Assembly (NCBI GenBank): GCA_038277395.1
Contig: CM076197.1
Coordinates: forward strand, 27,483,564 to 27,547,563
Reading direction: 5' to 3'
Length of the DNA: 64,000 nucleotides
Source: Dryocosmus kuriphilus
Lineage: Eukaryota; Arthropoda; Insecta; Hymenoptera; Cynipidae
In this document: in pieces, positions 34,562 through 45,764 of the stretch
How positions within the stretch are numbered: position 1 is the first letter of the stretch
Layout of the letters: the number at the start of each line of letters is the position of its first letter
Program-made: the position numbers and the translations under genes
The notes under the pieces: model-generated
The model's input: the letters and a program-made list of their open reading frames with translations, nothing else
Databases searched by the model: none
Told to the model about the DNA's origin: nothing

Positions 34562-35322
34562 TAGGTTCAGCGATCCCAATTTTCAATTTGAATTAACTCA
34601 GGAAATACATAGGCGTACTCAAGGTAAGCACAAACTTGTTGCAGACTATCTTACATGCATGTTAGTTATGTTCGATCGTTTATCTCCTAGATTATCAGAA
34701 GAGGAAGAAATTAGTCACGCACATAGAAATCTTTTGCCATGTTTACACCTTTCAATTCAAAGATCGAATATTCTTAATTTCGCCCATTTAGAAAGAGTTG
34801 CCGTTGCCACGGAAAAAGGGGTTATAGAGTCGCGAAATCTTACGGACCCCCACCCAAGCCTGAACGATCACTATTACCAGACCTAGCTTATCGTGAAAGT
34901 CAGAATAGGCGAATGGAAACTATAGCTTTGTTGGATGAAGATTTGGATAGAAATTTGGAAGATTCAATAGATAGTTTTTTTTTGGATAGAGAAAATAATC
35001 CCTCTAAGAATAAGCCTAATCGAGACTCAGACTCGAAGTCAAGTAGAAATATCAATCCCAACAATAGCCGAAATTCCACTTCCAAAAATACCAATATTAG
35101 TCAGCTCAATAATTTAAACCCAGAGGATAAAAAGTCACTTTCGAGTACGAACCCATTTTTATCTAATAATCAGAGTAGTAGTAACCAGAGTTCGTCTAAA
35201 TAAATTCCTATTTGTTTGAATTGTGGCAGAGAAGGTCATCGCCATGTCAAATGCACTGAACCTAAAACGATGTTTTGTTATACATGTGGTAGGCCAGACG
35301 TAATGAGAACTTCCTGTCCTAA

Positions 35323-35712
35323 GTGTTCGGGAAGCGAGATGGCGAATCGTTAGGAGAGCCCGTGTCGATTCCTACATTGCCTAAGAAGCCTAGAAATAAT
35401 TCCAAATTAGGTTCATTTGAAATCTTGGTCAATTGCGGAATCGTTATTGGCCCAGACAGTTTGGATTCCTCTACTGTTGATCCTGTTATTAATAATTTTG
35501 ATCCTGACCACATTAATACTTTGTCTAAAATTGCTTTAAACCATATTCCAATTTTCAATATAGCCGATATTTATTATAATCCCATACCATTACCAGGGCC
35601 AGAACCTTTAATGTATGTTACCGTTCATATTCTTGGACTCCCCATAAAAGCTTTAGTTGACGGAGGTGCTTCCAGAATATTTATGGGACACGATGGTTTA
35701 AATACGTGCTAG
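35323..35712 (+). pseudogene. Retroelement aspartyl protease region
   Basis: The open frame ends with a pepsin-like retroelement protease start: Y-V-T-V-H-I-L-G-L-P-I-K-A-L-V-D-G-G-A-S. The canonical active-site triad D-S/T-G is D-G-G here, an apparent loss or change of the middle residue. Sequence homology stops just downstream near 35710, where the frame jumps to integrase. Reverse transcriptase and RNase H, expected next, are absent. Confidence 0.75.
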
Positions 35713-36435
35713 TAATTCAGGATTTATTTACTAAAATTATTTAAGTTATTCCCTTACGATCAGCCACCGGAAATAGTATTCGACAATCTTTCTTACATTT
35801 CATCATTAATCGTTGGGATACTCCTCAAGTTCTCCTAACTGATAATGGAACCGAGTTCATAAATAGCACATTACGATCTCTAGCTCAGGAATTCAATATC
35901 TATCATGCCACCACACCACCTTATCATACTCAGTAAAATTCAGCAGAACGTGCAAATAGAGTAGTTAAAGCAATGATGGTGTCTTTTATTGATAAAGATC
36001 ACCGTTCTTGGGATCAACACCTTTCCGAATTTCGCTTTGCTTATAATACTGCTCATCATTCTACTCTTAAAGCCACTCCCGCATTCCTTAATCATAGCCG
36101 CGAATTAAAACCTATTAATTCTTCACGTAGACGAGAAGAAGGTGAACCTCAAATAGACTCACAAGCCCCTGAATTGTGGAATGAGAGAATGAAAAAGCTT
36201 CAGATTATGAAGGATTGAGTAATAAAGAATTTAAATAATGCATTCCTAAAATACTCTGATCATTATAACCTTAGACACCGTCAGCATCATTTTTCTCGTG
36301 GAGATCTAGTTTTGTCTCGTAGCCGAATAACCTCATCTAAAGTTAAACAAATTGCATTTAATTAATTAATTTCAGATGTAAAATTTAATTCGATTGCTGG
36401 TCTTAATAATTTTTTAGAGAAACGAGAAAAAATCT

Positions 36436-36507
36436 ACCTCGGCCTGGATTTGAACCGGGAACGCCACTATTCACGAGTGGAGCGTTTTCCAATTACGCCA
36501 CCGAGGC
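36436..36507 (-). tRNA. tRNA-like sequence, minus copy (likely SINE/pseudo-tRNA)
   Basis: Folds as a 72-nt cloverleaf: acceptor GCCTCGG, D stem GCGT/ACGC, anticodon stem CCACT/AGTGG with loop CGTGAAT, T loop TTCAAAT. Box A 'tggcgtaattgg' and box B 'ggttcaaatcc' are close to consensus. A run of six T follows the 3' end. Loop position 33 is G instead of the nearly invariant U, so the nominal TGA anticodon is unreliable. The T stem has one mismatch compared with the plus copy. Confidence 0.65.
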
Positions 36508-36950
36508 CTCAGTAGATCGTTTCTCGTTTCTCTTATTCAACAGGATGGCGCGGGTTCGCACCTATACCAGTGAAGTTTTTCAATTTGAATGAATTAAACC
36601 AGAATATTTCACGAATCTGGATATAATTTTTAATATTAAGTTATTATCGACCAGTATAATTAATTAATTTCAGATTCTAAATTTAATTCGATTGCTGGTC
36701 CAAATAATTTTTTAGAGAAACGAGAAAAAATCTACCTCGGCCTGGATTTGAACCAGCAATCGAATTATATTTAACATCTGAAATTAATTTAATTAATTAT
36801 ACTGGTCTATAATAAATTAATATTAAAAAAACTATATCCAGATACGTGAAATATTCTGGTTTAATTCATTCAAATTGGAAAACTTCGCAGGTATAAATGC
36901 AAAGCCGCGTCATCCTGTCGAATAAGAGAAACGAGAAAAGATCTACTGAG

Positions 36951-37022
36951 GCCTCGGTGGCGTAATTGGAAAACGCTCCACTCGTGATTAGTGGCGTTCC
37001 CGGTTCAAATCCGGGCCGAGGT
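36951..37022 (+). tRNA. tRNA-like sequence, plus copy (likely SINE/pseudo-tRNA)
   Basis: Same cloverleaf as the minus copy, with a perfect T stem CCCGG/CCGGG and acceptor GCCTCGG/CCGAGGT (one G-T pair). Anticodon loop CGTGATT; position 33 is G. It has polymerase III boxes A and B and a T6 terminator at about 37027-37032. It lacks the long variable arm of a tRNA-Ser. No CCA is encoded, as expected for eukaryotes. Confidence 0.65.
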
Positions 37023-37305
37023 AGATTTTTTCTCGTTTCTCTAGAAATTATTTAGGCCACCAATCGAATTAAATTTAATATCTGAAATTAATTAATGAAC
37101 TAATTATACTGGTCGATAATAACTTAATATTAAAAAATTGCATTTAAGATGAATCCAAAATTCACAGGCACCTATCGTGTAACAAAAGTTTTATCCTCAG
37201 AAGTTTACGAAATCAATAATTTATCCCATAAAAAGTTACGTGTGATATACATACAAGATTTGAAACCACATATTAATACCCATTCTGGAACTGATTCTGA
37301 ACTAT

Positions 37306-37445
37306 AAATTTGCCGAATCATTTTGCTGAGACCGGCAAACGATTTAATCAATCATTTTGCCGAGACCATCGATTTGTTTGCTTATCTACTAGCCGCGTTG
37401 CCGAAATAAGTGCCGAGATCTTGCCGAAAAATAATTTTGCTGAAA
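37306..37445. other. Spacer with 'tgccga' words
   Basis: Between the integrase stop and the 3' ORF. 'ttttgccgaga' and related words recur six or so times; the same 'ttgccga' words recur at 37998-38045. Confidence 0.45.
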
Positions 37446-38234
37446 ATGTCTGATGTCGAGATAGTCGAGGAAAGTCTCGACTATAAGACTTTATTAGAAC
37501 AATGAGACAAAGTAATTGAGGATCTGCTCTCTACTCTAATGGAAAGCAAAAAAATAAATCAGGAGTTAAATGCTAAACTAAAGAAGGAAAAATTCCCTAA
37601 ACCCGACGAAAGCCCCCTTACCGACGAGGATAATAAATTTATAGAGCAGGACCCGGGATGGTGGTATATTAAACCATACATGAGAATAATTCTTAAATTT
37701 CTAGATAAATAAATACCCTGGATTTATCACAGCTGCTCGGCAAGCGATCGGAGTGAGGGAAGAGAAGTACAAAAACGAGCGCGTCCAGGCCATTGATATC
37801 GACGTATTATCAGAAGAGAAAAGTTTGGCCCGTTTGCAAGGAGAGATTTGGCCTTGTAACCCCGACAACTCCTAAAGTTTGCAGAGGGACTTCCGTTCAG
37901 ACTGAGAATGAAATCCGGACCATCGGAGTACAAGCCAACATGGCTCCTCCTCCTCCCAGAAAATTACTGAGTCCTTAACAACTACCGAAGTCTCAATTGC
38001 CGAAAGTCCCGCATCCATTGCCGAAAGCTTCGAAGTTGCCGAGACCCCAAGGAGAAGATCGCCGATAGTCTCTCTTGACAATCACACAATCTTAAGCTGC
38101 AATTTCGTTAGACCAAGAACAGCCGCAACCGTTTTCAGGAAGTCTGACACGCCGACTGTCCCTGTAGAAGATATCCATAGCCGAAAAGAGAAACTCCAAA
38201 AGAAGCTTTTCTTTAAGAGGAAGCCCAGCCTCTG
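37446..38234 (+). pseudogene. Extra ORF downstream of integrase
   Basis: ATG 37446 opens 88 codons to TAA 37710-37712, with one in-frame TGA at 37503-37505. The peptide is charged and likely coiled coil (V-I-E-D-L-L-S-T-L-M-E-S-K-K-I-N-Q-E-L-N), then G-W-W-Y-I-K-P-Y. A second open stretch in another frame runs from about 37917 to TGA 38232-38234, Ser/Thr-rich with basic clusters (P-R-R-R-S-P, K-E-K-L-Q-K-K). Position between integrase and the 3' LTR is where some gypsy elements keep env or accessory genes. No signal peptide, membrane helix or env motif is seen, so I infer a non-envelope accessory protein of unknown role. Confidence 0.5.
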
Positions 38235-39340
38235 AGATTCCTCCAAACAGTCGTCCTTCCTTCGCGAGGACGCGTGAAGTTTCTGAGAAATACTACCTCA
38301 ACATCTTTGTTTGTACAACGATTCAGCCGGTAAAGTACTTCTGTTTCCTTATGGTAAAACCTCTTTCCATGTGGCTACTTATCTTTGCGAGTTGATTTTG
38401 CTGATTTATAAAATTCGGTCCAGCAAGTGAACACAGGGTTTCATCACATATTTGGTTTCTTGATGTGTTTCATTTTGATGTTGTCGATTTTGATTTTCCC
38501 TTGCATATTTTTTGAATTATTGTTCTTTTGCATAATTATGTTTTTTTGCTGAATTATTGGTTTTGCCCTTTATTGCTAATATTTTCCCCCGATTTATGTG
38601 AAATGTTAGTCCCTATCTAATTGCTTTCCCCAATTTTGTATTCGCTGAATCCCTTTTTCATTGCTAACTCCCTACTTCATCTAAAATTGCGTTTTAAGTT
38701 AATCTTTTTTTTTAGTTGAGTCACGGAACCTTAGCGGATTGAGCATTAATTTTAATTATTAGATTCTTTTCTTTGCAAATTTGTGATAATATCGAATTAA
38801 TTTCTGTTAATTCAATTATTTTTTATAGTAATCTTTACGAGAACCGATGTGATTGTTCATCAAACTCTAACATTTTGATTTATATCGATTCATCTATTTT
38901 GAATAAACGAATTGTTGTATTTTTTATACGAATTCTTTTGAATAATTATTTCTTTAGAATAAGAAAACCTGTGAAGATAAGAACCACCCCCTCTACCAAA
39001 TGCATTTCGCCGTGCTAGCTGAGTAAAGTCCCGGTACACTAGATTTCAGGACCAATATCTATTTTTGCGTTGCGCTAATTGAATTTGTTGATTTGCTTTG
39101 ATTAGTAATTGCTGTTTGATGCATCTTCTGGTCTTTTAATCAGTTGGTCAAGGAAGCCCTGATTAAGTTAAGTTCTTGAGTTGGTTGGTCTAGTAAGTAC
39201 CAGCTATTTCGTGTCGTAAAATTATTGATCCAAGAAAGATCTGGGGCCCAGGCAAAAACATTTAGTGATCTTGCACTGTAAATCCTGAAATTTAGTGCCG
39301 AAGGTATATTGTTATTTATATATGGAAAATAATATCACAA
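38235..39340 (+). repeat. 3' LTR (start approximate)
   Basis: Matches the 5' LTR in an outer block (about 38260-38490) and an inner block (39028-39339), ending 'aataatatcaca' as the 5' LTR does. The middle (about 38490-39020, 530 bp, AT-rich, 'ttgctgaatt' words) differs completely from the 205-bp GC-rich middle of the 5' LTR. TATAAA at 38407-38412. Confidence 0.75.
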
Positions 39341-39870
39341 AATAAATTAATATATATTGTTTTGTAAAAATTAACAATGCTAAAAATGTCAACGTCTTAT
39401 ATCCATCAAAGGTAAGACTTCACAAACTTTAATATGTATCTACTAAATAAGAAATTCAAATCGTGGGAAAAATCGCTACAACAACCTATTTACATTAATA
39501 CATTTTTTTTTTAATTTTACAATGATCTGTGGAATGTCTTTTATTTAGACCACAAAGAACTCATATCAACAGCTATTAACAATTTTAGAGAATTTAGGCA
39601 CGTTCTACATTACATCCAGGTCATGGTTTGCGAAAAACCGTAGCGCTTTATCCCGGTTGAAGGTAAATAAAGTAAAGATTATTGTGTTAGAATAAAGCGG
39701 TGAGAGAACCGAAAAATGGAGAAATATCCTGATGTATAAACGAGGGTAGTAAGATTACACACGCCGACAAAATTTTTACTCAAAGACCGGACTGAGTGAC
39801 CCCGAAATTTTGATGCCCTAAAAACGAATTCGTTATCCAAATATTTCCTATACTCAATATTACGAGATAA
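39341..39870. other. No gene recognised
   Basis: AT-rich, no motif or repeat supported. Confidence 0.35.
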
Positions 39871-40411
39871 TCATGGATTTGGCGATGTTAAAATATTATG
39901 GCCGGCTACGAGTTGTTTGACCTTTCTAGTCTGGCGTTCGGAGGCCCCAAATTCTGTAGCTAATCTCCTGCGACCCCAAGACTTTGGTGCAAGTGTAAAA
40001 AATAAACAATTTTTTGCATTATTCGAAGAGTTTTTATATTTTTCTTTAATTTGTTCAAGAACCTCCATTGCCGACGATAATTTGTTGCTCTTTTAGATTT
40101 TGATGTTGACGAAAAGGGAAAATTTAATTCATTTATGCAACCATTTATTAGATGAGATTCCATTTTCTACTTCAGGTAATTCAAGTTCATTCTGAAAACC
40201 GGAAAATAAATTGTCGTTGTTAAAAGGGTGAAAATAGGGAAAGTTCAGTCATATATTTTCTGTATGAACCACATACTTTTGCATCAGTTGAGACGCTAGG
40301 ATACTTTTGTTGCAGACTTGAAGAAATTGTTCTCAGATCGTATTTACGCTTGTGATTATCCTTTTCAAAAGGATTACAACAGCGGTGACCAAAGCTCCTT
40401 CGTCTTTTCAT
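39871..40411 (-). pseudogene. Fragment of an uncharacterised repeat-associated zinc-finger protein
   Basis: The minus strand starts with a basic N-terminus and C-C-N-P-F (about 40380), then L-R-T-I-S and a K-V-C block (usually I-C-D-x-C; the second Cys is Gly-Ser here). After frame breaks near 40190-40070 it continues with L-A-P-K-S-W, E-F-G-A-S-x-R-Q-T-R-K-V-K-Q-L and I-L-T-S-P-N-P before a stop at 39871. I recognise this order of motifs from a multicopy protein family of unknown function in arthropods and cnidarians. The rest of the protein is absent. Confidence 0.6.
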
Positions 40412-42134
40412 GCCAGTAGTTGGTACTACTCAAAAAAATATTTTTTATTGTGAATTATATGAAATGGAATGACGACGATGGATGTGTATATGAAAGAAGG
40501 ACCAGTGAAATTATTGAAAAAGTCCAAGATGGGGTATGATCTGTAAATGCTAAAATGACCGTCATCTGCGATTCAGCTAAGCAAATGCAAGAGGGCAACG
40601 ACGAGTGTGTGACGTTAGCAGCAGATATCAAACGTGTGGCAGCGCCACGTCGCTTCGCGCCCAGGCGATTACTTGGCGTACACGGCGGAGAGGGGAAGTG
40701 GAATCAGACAGCCGAATCATTTATTATTTTTTTATTGATTATCATTTTCCAACAATTAAACCTATTATTTTGAAAATTTTGAAGATATATCTGAATCCTT
40801 CTGCAACTATCCAAAAGTGGAAATAAAATATATAATTGTTGTTACACATAAACTTAAAAATCATTTTTATCAACTATTCGGACCACCTAGATAAAACAGA
40901 ACGCCTAGTGGCACTGTGGCTAGTTGACGCGCGGCAACTGCGCTCGTAAGGTCCTCTATAACTCAACAAATAGTTTTCATCCCATTTTCGTTTTGGAATA
41001 ATTTTCACGAGAAAAAATCAAGCTTTCCTTTTAGCTTACTTACAAAAACATCAAAAGGGCAGCATTTTGAGAAAAAATCAAAAAAGTTCTTTAAACTAAA
41101 AAATAAAGGTTAAATAATTTGTTGAGCTTAAAATAGATATTTTTATTGTAAGCGCCATTAAAAAACCTTTCCAAAACGCGCATAGAAAAGTCAAACAGGA
41201 AAACTGTGACACGAATTATGTATAATTAAAAATTGGCGATCAAGGTGAAACGTTGAAAATTCTGGCCCCTGTATCTTGTCAACCCGCTGTACTAGGGGCT
41301 TCTCCTTTACAGGATTTAAAGAGGTCCACTAGCACTAAAAATCGACGGAGTTTCCATAAGATTGGCTACAACAAAATTTTAGGCGGATAAATTTGGCCAA
41401 TTTTACCCCATATATCGGGACTAGTTTTTAAAGGTATATAATTTTTTAAATTAATTTGCATATAATTGCACACAGAATCAGGAAGCACAGAAAAGTTTAA
41501 CGCAAAAGCGAAGGATGGTTAAGTCTTTTGAAATCAACATATTGAAACGGTTCTAAACGACCCAGCTCATAAAGTAAAGTTATAATAAATAGTAGAGGAA
41601 AAATATTAAATTACTACGTGCCTGATTCGAAAGGAAAATGAAAATTTGAGTGGAAACAATTTCCTAATTGCATATATCTAGTGCAAAAGGCAAGCGGAAA
41701 ATCGATAACCTGCGTGCGCAATTCAATCTCAAGGAGAAGAGATGACCGGGTTTGAGGAAATGCAGGTCCTAGTCGAAGAGAGGAGACGTTCGGAAAATAA
41801 GCTTTTGGCTGAGAACCCTAACGACGAGTTGTTTCGTAGATGGCTATCAGAGAAATTTTGGTCTCTACTCTGAAGATATAAAAGCTTACAAGAATTTAGG
41901 TGCGTCATATTGAGGGAACTATCCTTAGTGTCTAATATATTAGATAATTTGAAATAAAATTTACGTAATTAAATTCTTGGTGACTAATTGACAAGATAAT
42001 TAACAGTTGATAGTTATATTTGGATGTTAGGGTTTTGGCCAGAAATGTTAATAATTGAGAAATATATTAAGGTGTTTGTCTACAGGCCGTAGTTTATTTT
42101 ATTTTAATACGTTTCTTCCGTCGACGCCGGACCT
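40412..42134. other. No clear gene; short ORF at 41742-41873
   Basis: AT-rich. The open stretch 41742-41873 (+, 43 codons) is Glu/Arg-rich with N-P-N-D-E-L-F-R-R-W and may be a decayed piece of a mobile-element protein. Nothing else is supported. Confidence 0.35.
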
Positions 42135-42135
42135 C

Positions 42136-42507
42136 TTCAGTTACTTAAGGATCGAGTGAGACATAAAAAATCTTGAAAAAATGTTCATTCGTGTCGTTTA
42201 ATAAAAAACATGTTGTGTTTAGAAATACCATAGAAAACTTGCCTCATTTATGTTGGAAATTACATTTTAATAAGAATTATTTAAAAGACGTTTTCATTTT
42301 TCCCATGATCCCGGTTTTTGTATTTATTATGAAATTAAAAAATTATTAGGGGCCAACGCCATATTAACGTCCACCGGGATCCAACATAAATCCAACATAA
42401 ATGATACAAGTTTTCTACGATATTTCTAAACACAATATGTTTTTTATTAAACGAAACGAATGAACATTTTTTCAAAGATTTTTTATGTCTCACTCGATCC
42501 TTACGTA
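42136..42507. repeat. Inverted repeat of about 125 bp, MITE-like
   Basis: Left arm 42136-42262 ('aaggatcgagtgagacataa', 'aaaaaacatgttgtgttta') is mirrored at 42386-42507 ('ttatgtctcactcgatcctt'). A loop of about 120 bp lies between. No transposase and no certain TSD. Confidence 0.75.
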
Positions 42508-44377
42508 GTAGTTGATAGTGACGAATTAAAGTGATTTTCGTATCCAAACGAGTTCTTACAAATTATATTTCAGAAAAAGAGAGTGCTTCTCTCCAAAAAG
42601 CACACCCGAAGAAAATTCTTTTTCAACACATTTTCAATTGGGAGCTCAAGAATCAATTCTGAGATTTTGAGGAAAGGTGACACCAAATCGTCTGAAATGA
42701 AATATGGTGGTAAAACTCTTTTATTTAAAATGTGATTCACAATCTTAAAATCAGAGTAGGATTTCCAACCGACGTCTTTTCCAGAGTTCATTCAAAAAGA
42801 AGTGAAGGTTGTAAAACATAAATAAATTTTGTATAAAAGAGAAATAACTTATTTCAACGTATGGAATTAAAAACTCTAGGAGTGAAACTTTCGGCATAAG
42901 TTTCTGATTTCATATAGAAAAAAATAAAAAAAGGACTTTCGTTGGGAAGTTAACGTTATTAAAAGAAAGTCCACAGGAGATGCAATAACTTCCATGGAAC
43001 TTTGTAATGAAGAAGTTCTCGATTCAAGCAAAGTTCCGGAAAATAATCTACTATTTCTGAGCTTAATCAAGAAATCAGTACAGTCCTTCGCAAAATCCAC
43101 GACTACAAAGATCCAAGAGCATCAAATATACTCTTGATTAAAGTGGGACGAAGATGTCTTCACAGAAATTCCGTCGACTGCAGAGATAACCTCCATGATT
43201 GTAGGTGAAAATGAAGAAAGGGATCCAAAGGGTGCTTTTTTTAATAATAAATTTTTTTAATTTAACGACAAACTTATATCAAGGATATAAAAAAATGGTG
43301 TCCAATTTAAACACTAATGTATCGAAATTGTAAACCAAATATTTTATTCAAACATAATTCAACAAAACAATTTAGCCCTATCGAGCGGGTACTTAGTGAG
43401 AGTTTACTGTATTATAGATTATTAATATTTATATTAATAGTAATTACCTATTAGATAAAACTCGCCAACTTTCTCGGAATATATCTCGAGGTATATTTTT
43501 GCAGCTTCCAGAAATTTTGAATTCTGCTCAACGAGGTCTACTTTTTTAAAATACCTCATAAGCAAGTTTTTTTGTTACTCTACCAATTCCAGCTCCACAA
43601 TCAAGACAATGCGTGTTTTGAGGAGGATTCTTTATCTGGAATGGAATATTATAAAACAAATTATATAACATTAAATGAATAATGATTGAAAATCTAAAGG
43701 TGCAAGGAACGTAATGATAAGATGTGAGAATTTAAAACTTTAATTCCCCGAATTTCATTTAATACAGAAAAATTATTCATTCCGCTCACGAATAATCCTT
43801 AGTGCTACTAATTTCAGTGAAATGTTTTTTGATTCTCAGTGAATTTTCACTGTCTGAAATTACCAAAAATATCTACCGATTTTCAGTGAAGTTTCACTTA
43901 GAATTGAGGTACTTGGAATATTTAAATATTTACTTAATAATAATATTTACCATATACTTCTTTATTTTAAATTATGTAAATGCAATCTTGCTATTGTGTT
44001 ACTATTCCTTGAACATTTTTATAAAATTTTTTATTCAAATTCTTATATGAACATTGCAACAGAATTTCGATTTTTAAAAATCCATATCAAATCAGGTGCA
44101 AAATCAGTCACGTAACTAACATACTCGCGAGCTAGCTGCCAGTCAAACAGTGCGATGCGTAATAACAGCTGATTGGAAATCATAAACATAAAAGTCATGT
44201 GTACGAATTGACTCGAAGATTGAAACTCATATTATAATTAAATTAAATAAAAGTAAATTAGAATTTTAGTAGTGTATGTAAATATCGTGTGCAGCCTCAC
44301 TCACGCCAGTCCATCATTAATTTATTAACACTTTGGTGCGTCGAGCCGGATAAGTGGATCAGCAAAGAAGTTTCGAC
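42508..44377. other. No gene recognised
   Basis: AT-rich. Short 'ttcagtgaaNttttcact' words cluster at 43815-43905. Open frames at 42570-42791 and 42876-43100 (-) and 43802-44050 (+) have no recognisable domain. Confidence 0.35.
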
Positions 44378-44384
44378 TTATAAC

Positions 44385-44650
44385 AGACATGAGTGACTTA
44401 CTGTTGTTTGCATCATTGCAAACGCCTCGAGACAGGCTCTCAGGCAGGAGTGACTTACTGTTATTGTTTGCATCATCGAAAATGCCTCGAAGCAGGCTCT
44501 CAGGTACGACTCATTTATACTTATTGTTTGCATCATTGCAAACGCCTCGAGATAGACTCTTAGGCAGGACTGATTTACTGTTATTCTTTGCACCACTGAA
44601 AACGCCTTGTGACAAGCTCTCAAGAACGATTGACTGACTGAAAATGACAG
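44385..44650. repeat. About 63-69 bp tandem repeat, four units, open on both strands
   Basis: Units carry 'ttgtttgcatcattgcaaac', 'gcctcgagacaggctctcag' and 'gactgatttactgttatt'. Degenerate single units recur at about 44885-44950 and 45340-45390. The repeat is open on both strands, giving an A-F-A-M-M-Q-T type repeat on the minus strand; I take this as a by-product of repeat length divisible by three. Confidence 0.75.
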
Positions 44651-45760
44651 CTTGTAGTTATTTATTATAACTTTAAATTCATCTTCAATTTCGAGTTTTT
44701 TAATTCGGGTCACCGTATTTGCCATGGAAGTTCATGGTCTAGAGGTCAAACAATCAATGTTCCTTTATTACTTGTCTAGCCTGTTCTACTCGTATGAATG
44801 ATCAAATGTAACTTTTGTTGATCATGTGAAACCCCATGCTGCGATTGTGCTTTTTTTACAGAATTGATACTTACTGTGACTAATTTACTAACTGTGATTA
44901 TTCGCATCATTAAAAATGCCTCGAGATGTGCTCTAAGACTCCCATATTATGTATGACCAGGACTAGTATCAGACTTGACTGACCGACTATGACGTGAGTA
45001 GCATGTGCACAGCACCTCGTAGGCCAGATGCCATGTGACTGCGCCTTGCAGACCATGACTGTGTACACACGCCCGAGCGGCAATACACTCTCAAGTTGGG
45101 GAATAACATACATACTAATCAACACTGACTACTTATACATGGTTACATTAGGTTTTTAATTTCTGAAACTTACACTTGCTGCAACTGAATTTTAGTTTTT
45201 GTTGTTTTAGTGCACCCATCTTGATGTACTTTCTTGGAGCATTGTTGTGTTTTCATATCTGAAGTAGACGCCTCAAGTCAGGGACTTGTGTTTTGATACC
45301 TCGTTGTACGAGCCTCAAGCCAAACGTTTTCGAATTTAGGTGCCTGCTCTCAAGCACGACTGACTGATTAACTGATTACTATCTGCCTTGTCGCAGCCAA
45401 TTGCTCTCTGACGTCAAGTTTGTAGTTTCAGAATCGAGAGCTCTGCATCTGTGTTGAGTCGAGACCAGAGCTGTCTCCAGCAATTTATTGTTGTCTCGAT
45501 ATGGACTATCTACTGAATTTTCTTGTTTTATTGATACTGAACCGCATCATTTGACTGCATTTTTCATTAGGAACAAAACTGCTATCGGAAGCGAATTTCG
45601 TCCAAAAGTCAAGCGTCTGCGAGTTCAGTGGATCCGATTTTTTATCAGGCTCCGTGACGAAATGGAAAGCGTGTCGGTTTCATACACCGGCGGCCTGATT
45701 GGTGGAGTTGGCGGAGTTCTAGCCGGGGAACCCGTAACAGCCTGTATGCCCAATACTCCA
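44651..45760. other. No gene recognised
   Basis: Contains decayed units of the upstream repeat. An open frame at 45488-45766 (+) overlaps the end of the Penelope-like element and is not recognised. Confidence 0.35.
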
Positions 45761-45764
45761 ATAT

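Larger units (their letters stand above)
33078..35300 (+). pseudogene. Gag capsid-like and nucleocapsid regions, split by mariner
   Basis: 33078-33360 continues the Gag frame with R-K-W-N-L-K-F-S-G and D-P-D-A-F-L, the start of a Ty3/gypsy capsid. A stop interrupts L-L-C-L-L-P-F-F near 33276. After the mariner, 34562-34886 continues with F-Q-F-E-L-T-Q-E-I-H and A-D-Y-L. 34913-35203 is an Asn/Ser-rich linker in another frame. Past a stop at about 35201, a zinc knuckle C-L-N-C-G-R-E-G-H-R-H-V-K-C (CX2CX4HX4C) lies at about 35218-35262, and a second Cys-rich block (C-Y-T-C-G, C-P-K-C) follows to about 35325. Confidence 0.82.
36362..37135. mobile_element. Head-to-head dimer of tRNA-bearing repeat, 12-bp TSD
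   Basis: Flanked by identical 'aattgcatttaa' (36350-36361 and 37136-37147). Two units of about 330-390 bp are inverted relative to each other and meet near 36757. Each contains a 72-nt tRNA-like sequence (36436-36507 minus, 36951-37022 plus) inside shared flanks such as 'gagaaacgagaaaa' and 'ctgaaattaattaa'. A partial third copy in minus orientation ends at the joint (about 36690-36757). The long TSD suggests insertion by target-primed reverse transcription, as for SINEs, but there is no poly(A) tail. Confidence 0.82.
35710..37305 (+). pseudogene. Integrase core and C-terminal domain, split by tRNA element
   Basis: The frame starts inside the integrase catalytic core. L-T-D-N-G-T-E-F holds the second catalytic Asp near 35842 and N-S-A-E-R-A-N-R the Glu near 35940, with W-D-Q-H-L-S-E-F-R-F-A-Y-N-T after it. 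Stops: near 35742, 35936 and 36217. The C-terminal SH3-like part (P-K-F-T-G-T-Y-R-V, I-Q-D-L-K-P) lies at 37148-37305 after the 774-bp insertion; the frame rejoins when the insertion and one 12-bp repeat are removed. The zinc-binding N-terminus and first catalytic Asp are missing with RT. Confidence 0.86.
30756..39340 (+). mobile_element. Ty3/gypsy-like LTR retrotransposon, internally deleted
   Basis: Two related LTRs enclose, in order, a primer-binding site, Gag, protease, integrase and a 3' ORF. Reverse transcriptase and RNase H are missing between protease and integrase. Two later insertions lie inside (33361-34561 and 36362-37135). Coding frames carry many single stops, so the copy is dead. 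The order protease-(RT)-integrase fits Ty3/gypsy. Confidence 0.88.

Noticed and set aside
36436..37022. Functional nuclear tRNA-Ser(UGA) genes
   Set aside because: G at loop position 33, no long variable arm, and location in an inserted repeat point to tRNA-derived mobile sequence.
37446..38234. Envelope gene
   Set aside because: No signal peptide, hydrophobic membrane helix or cleavage motif is visible.
44378..44725. Repeat protein with A-F-A-M-M-Q-T units
   Set aside because: Created by a tandem repeat of length divisible by three, open on both strands, with no start context or domain.
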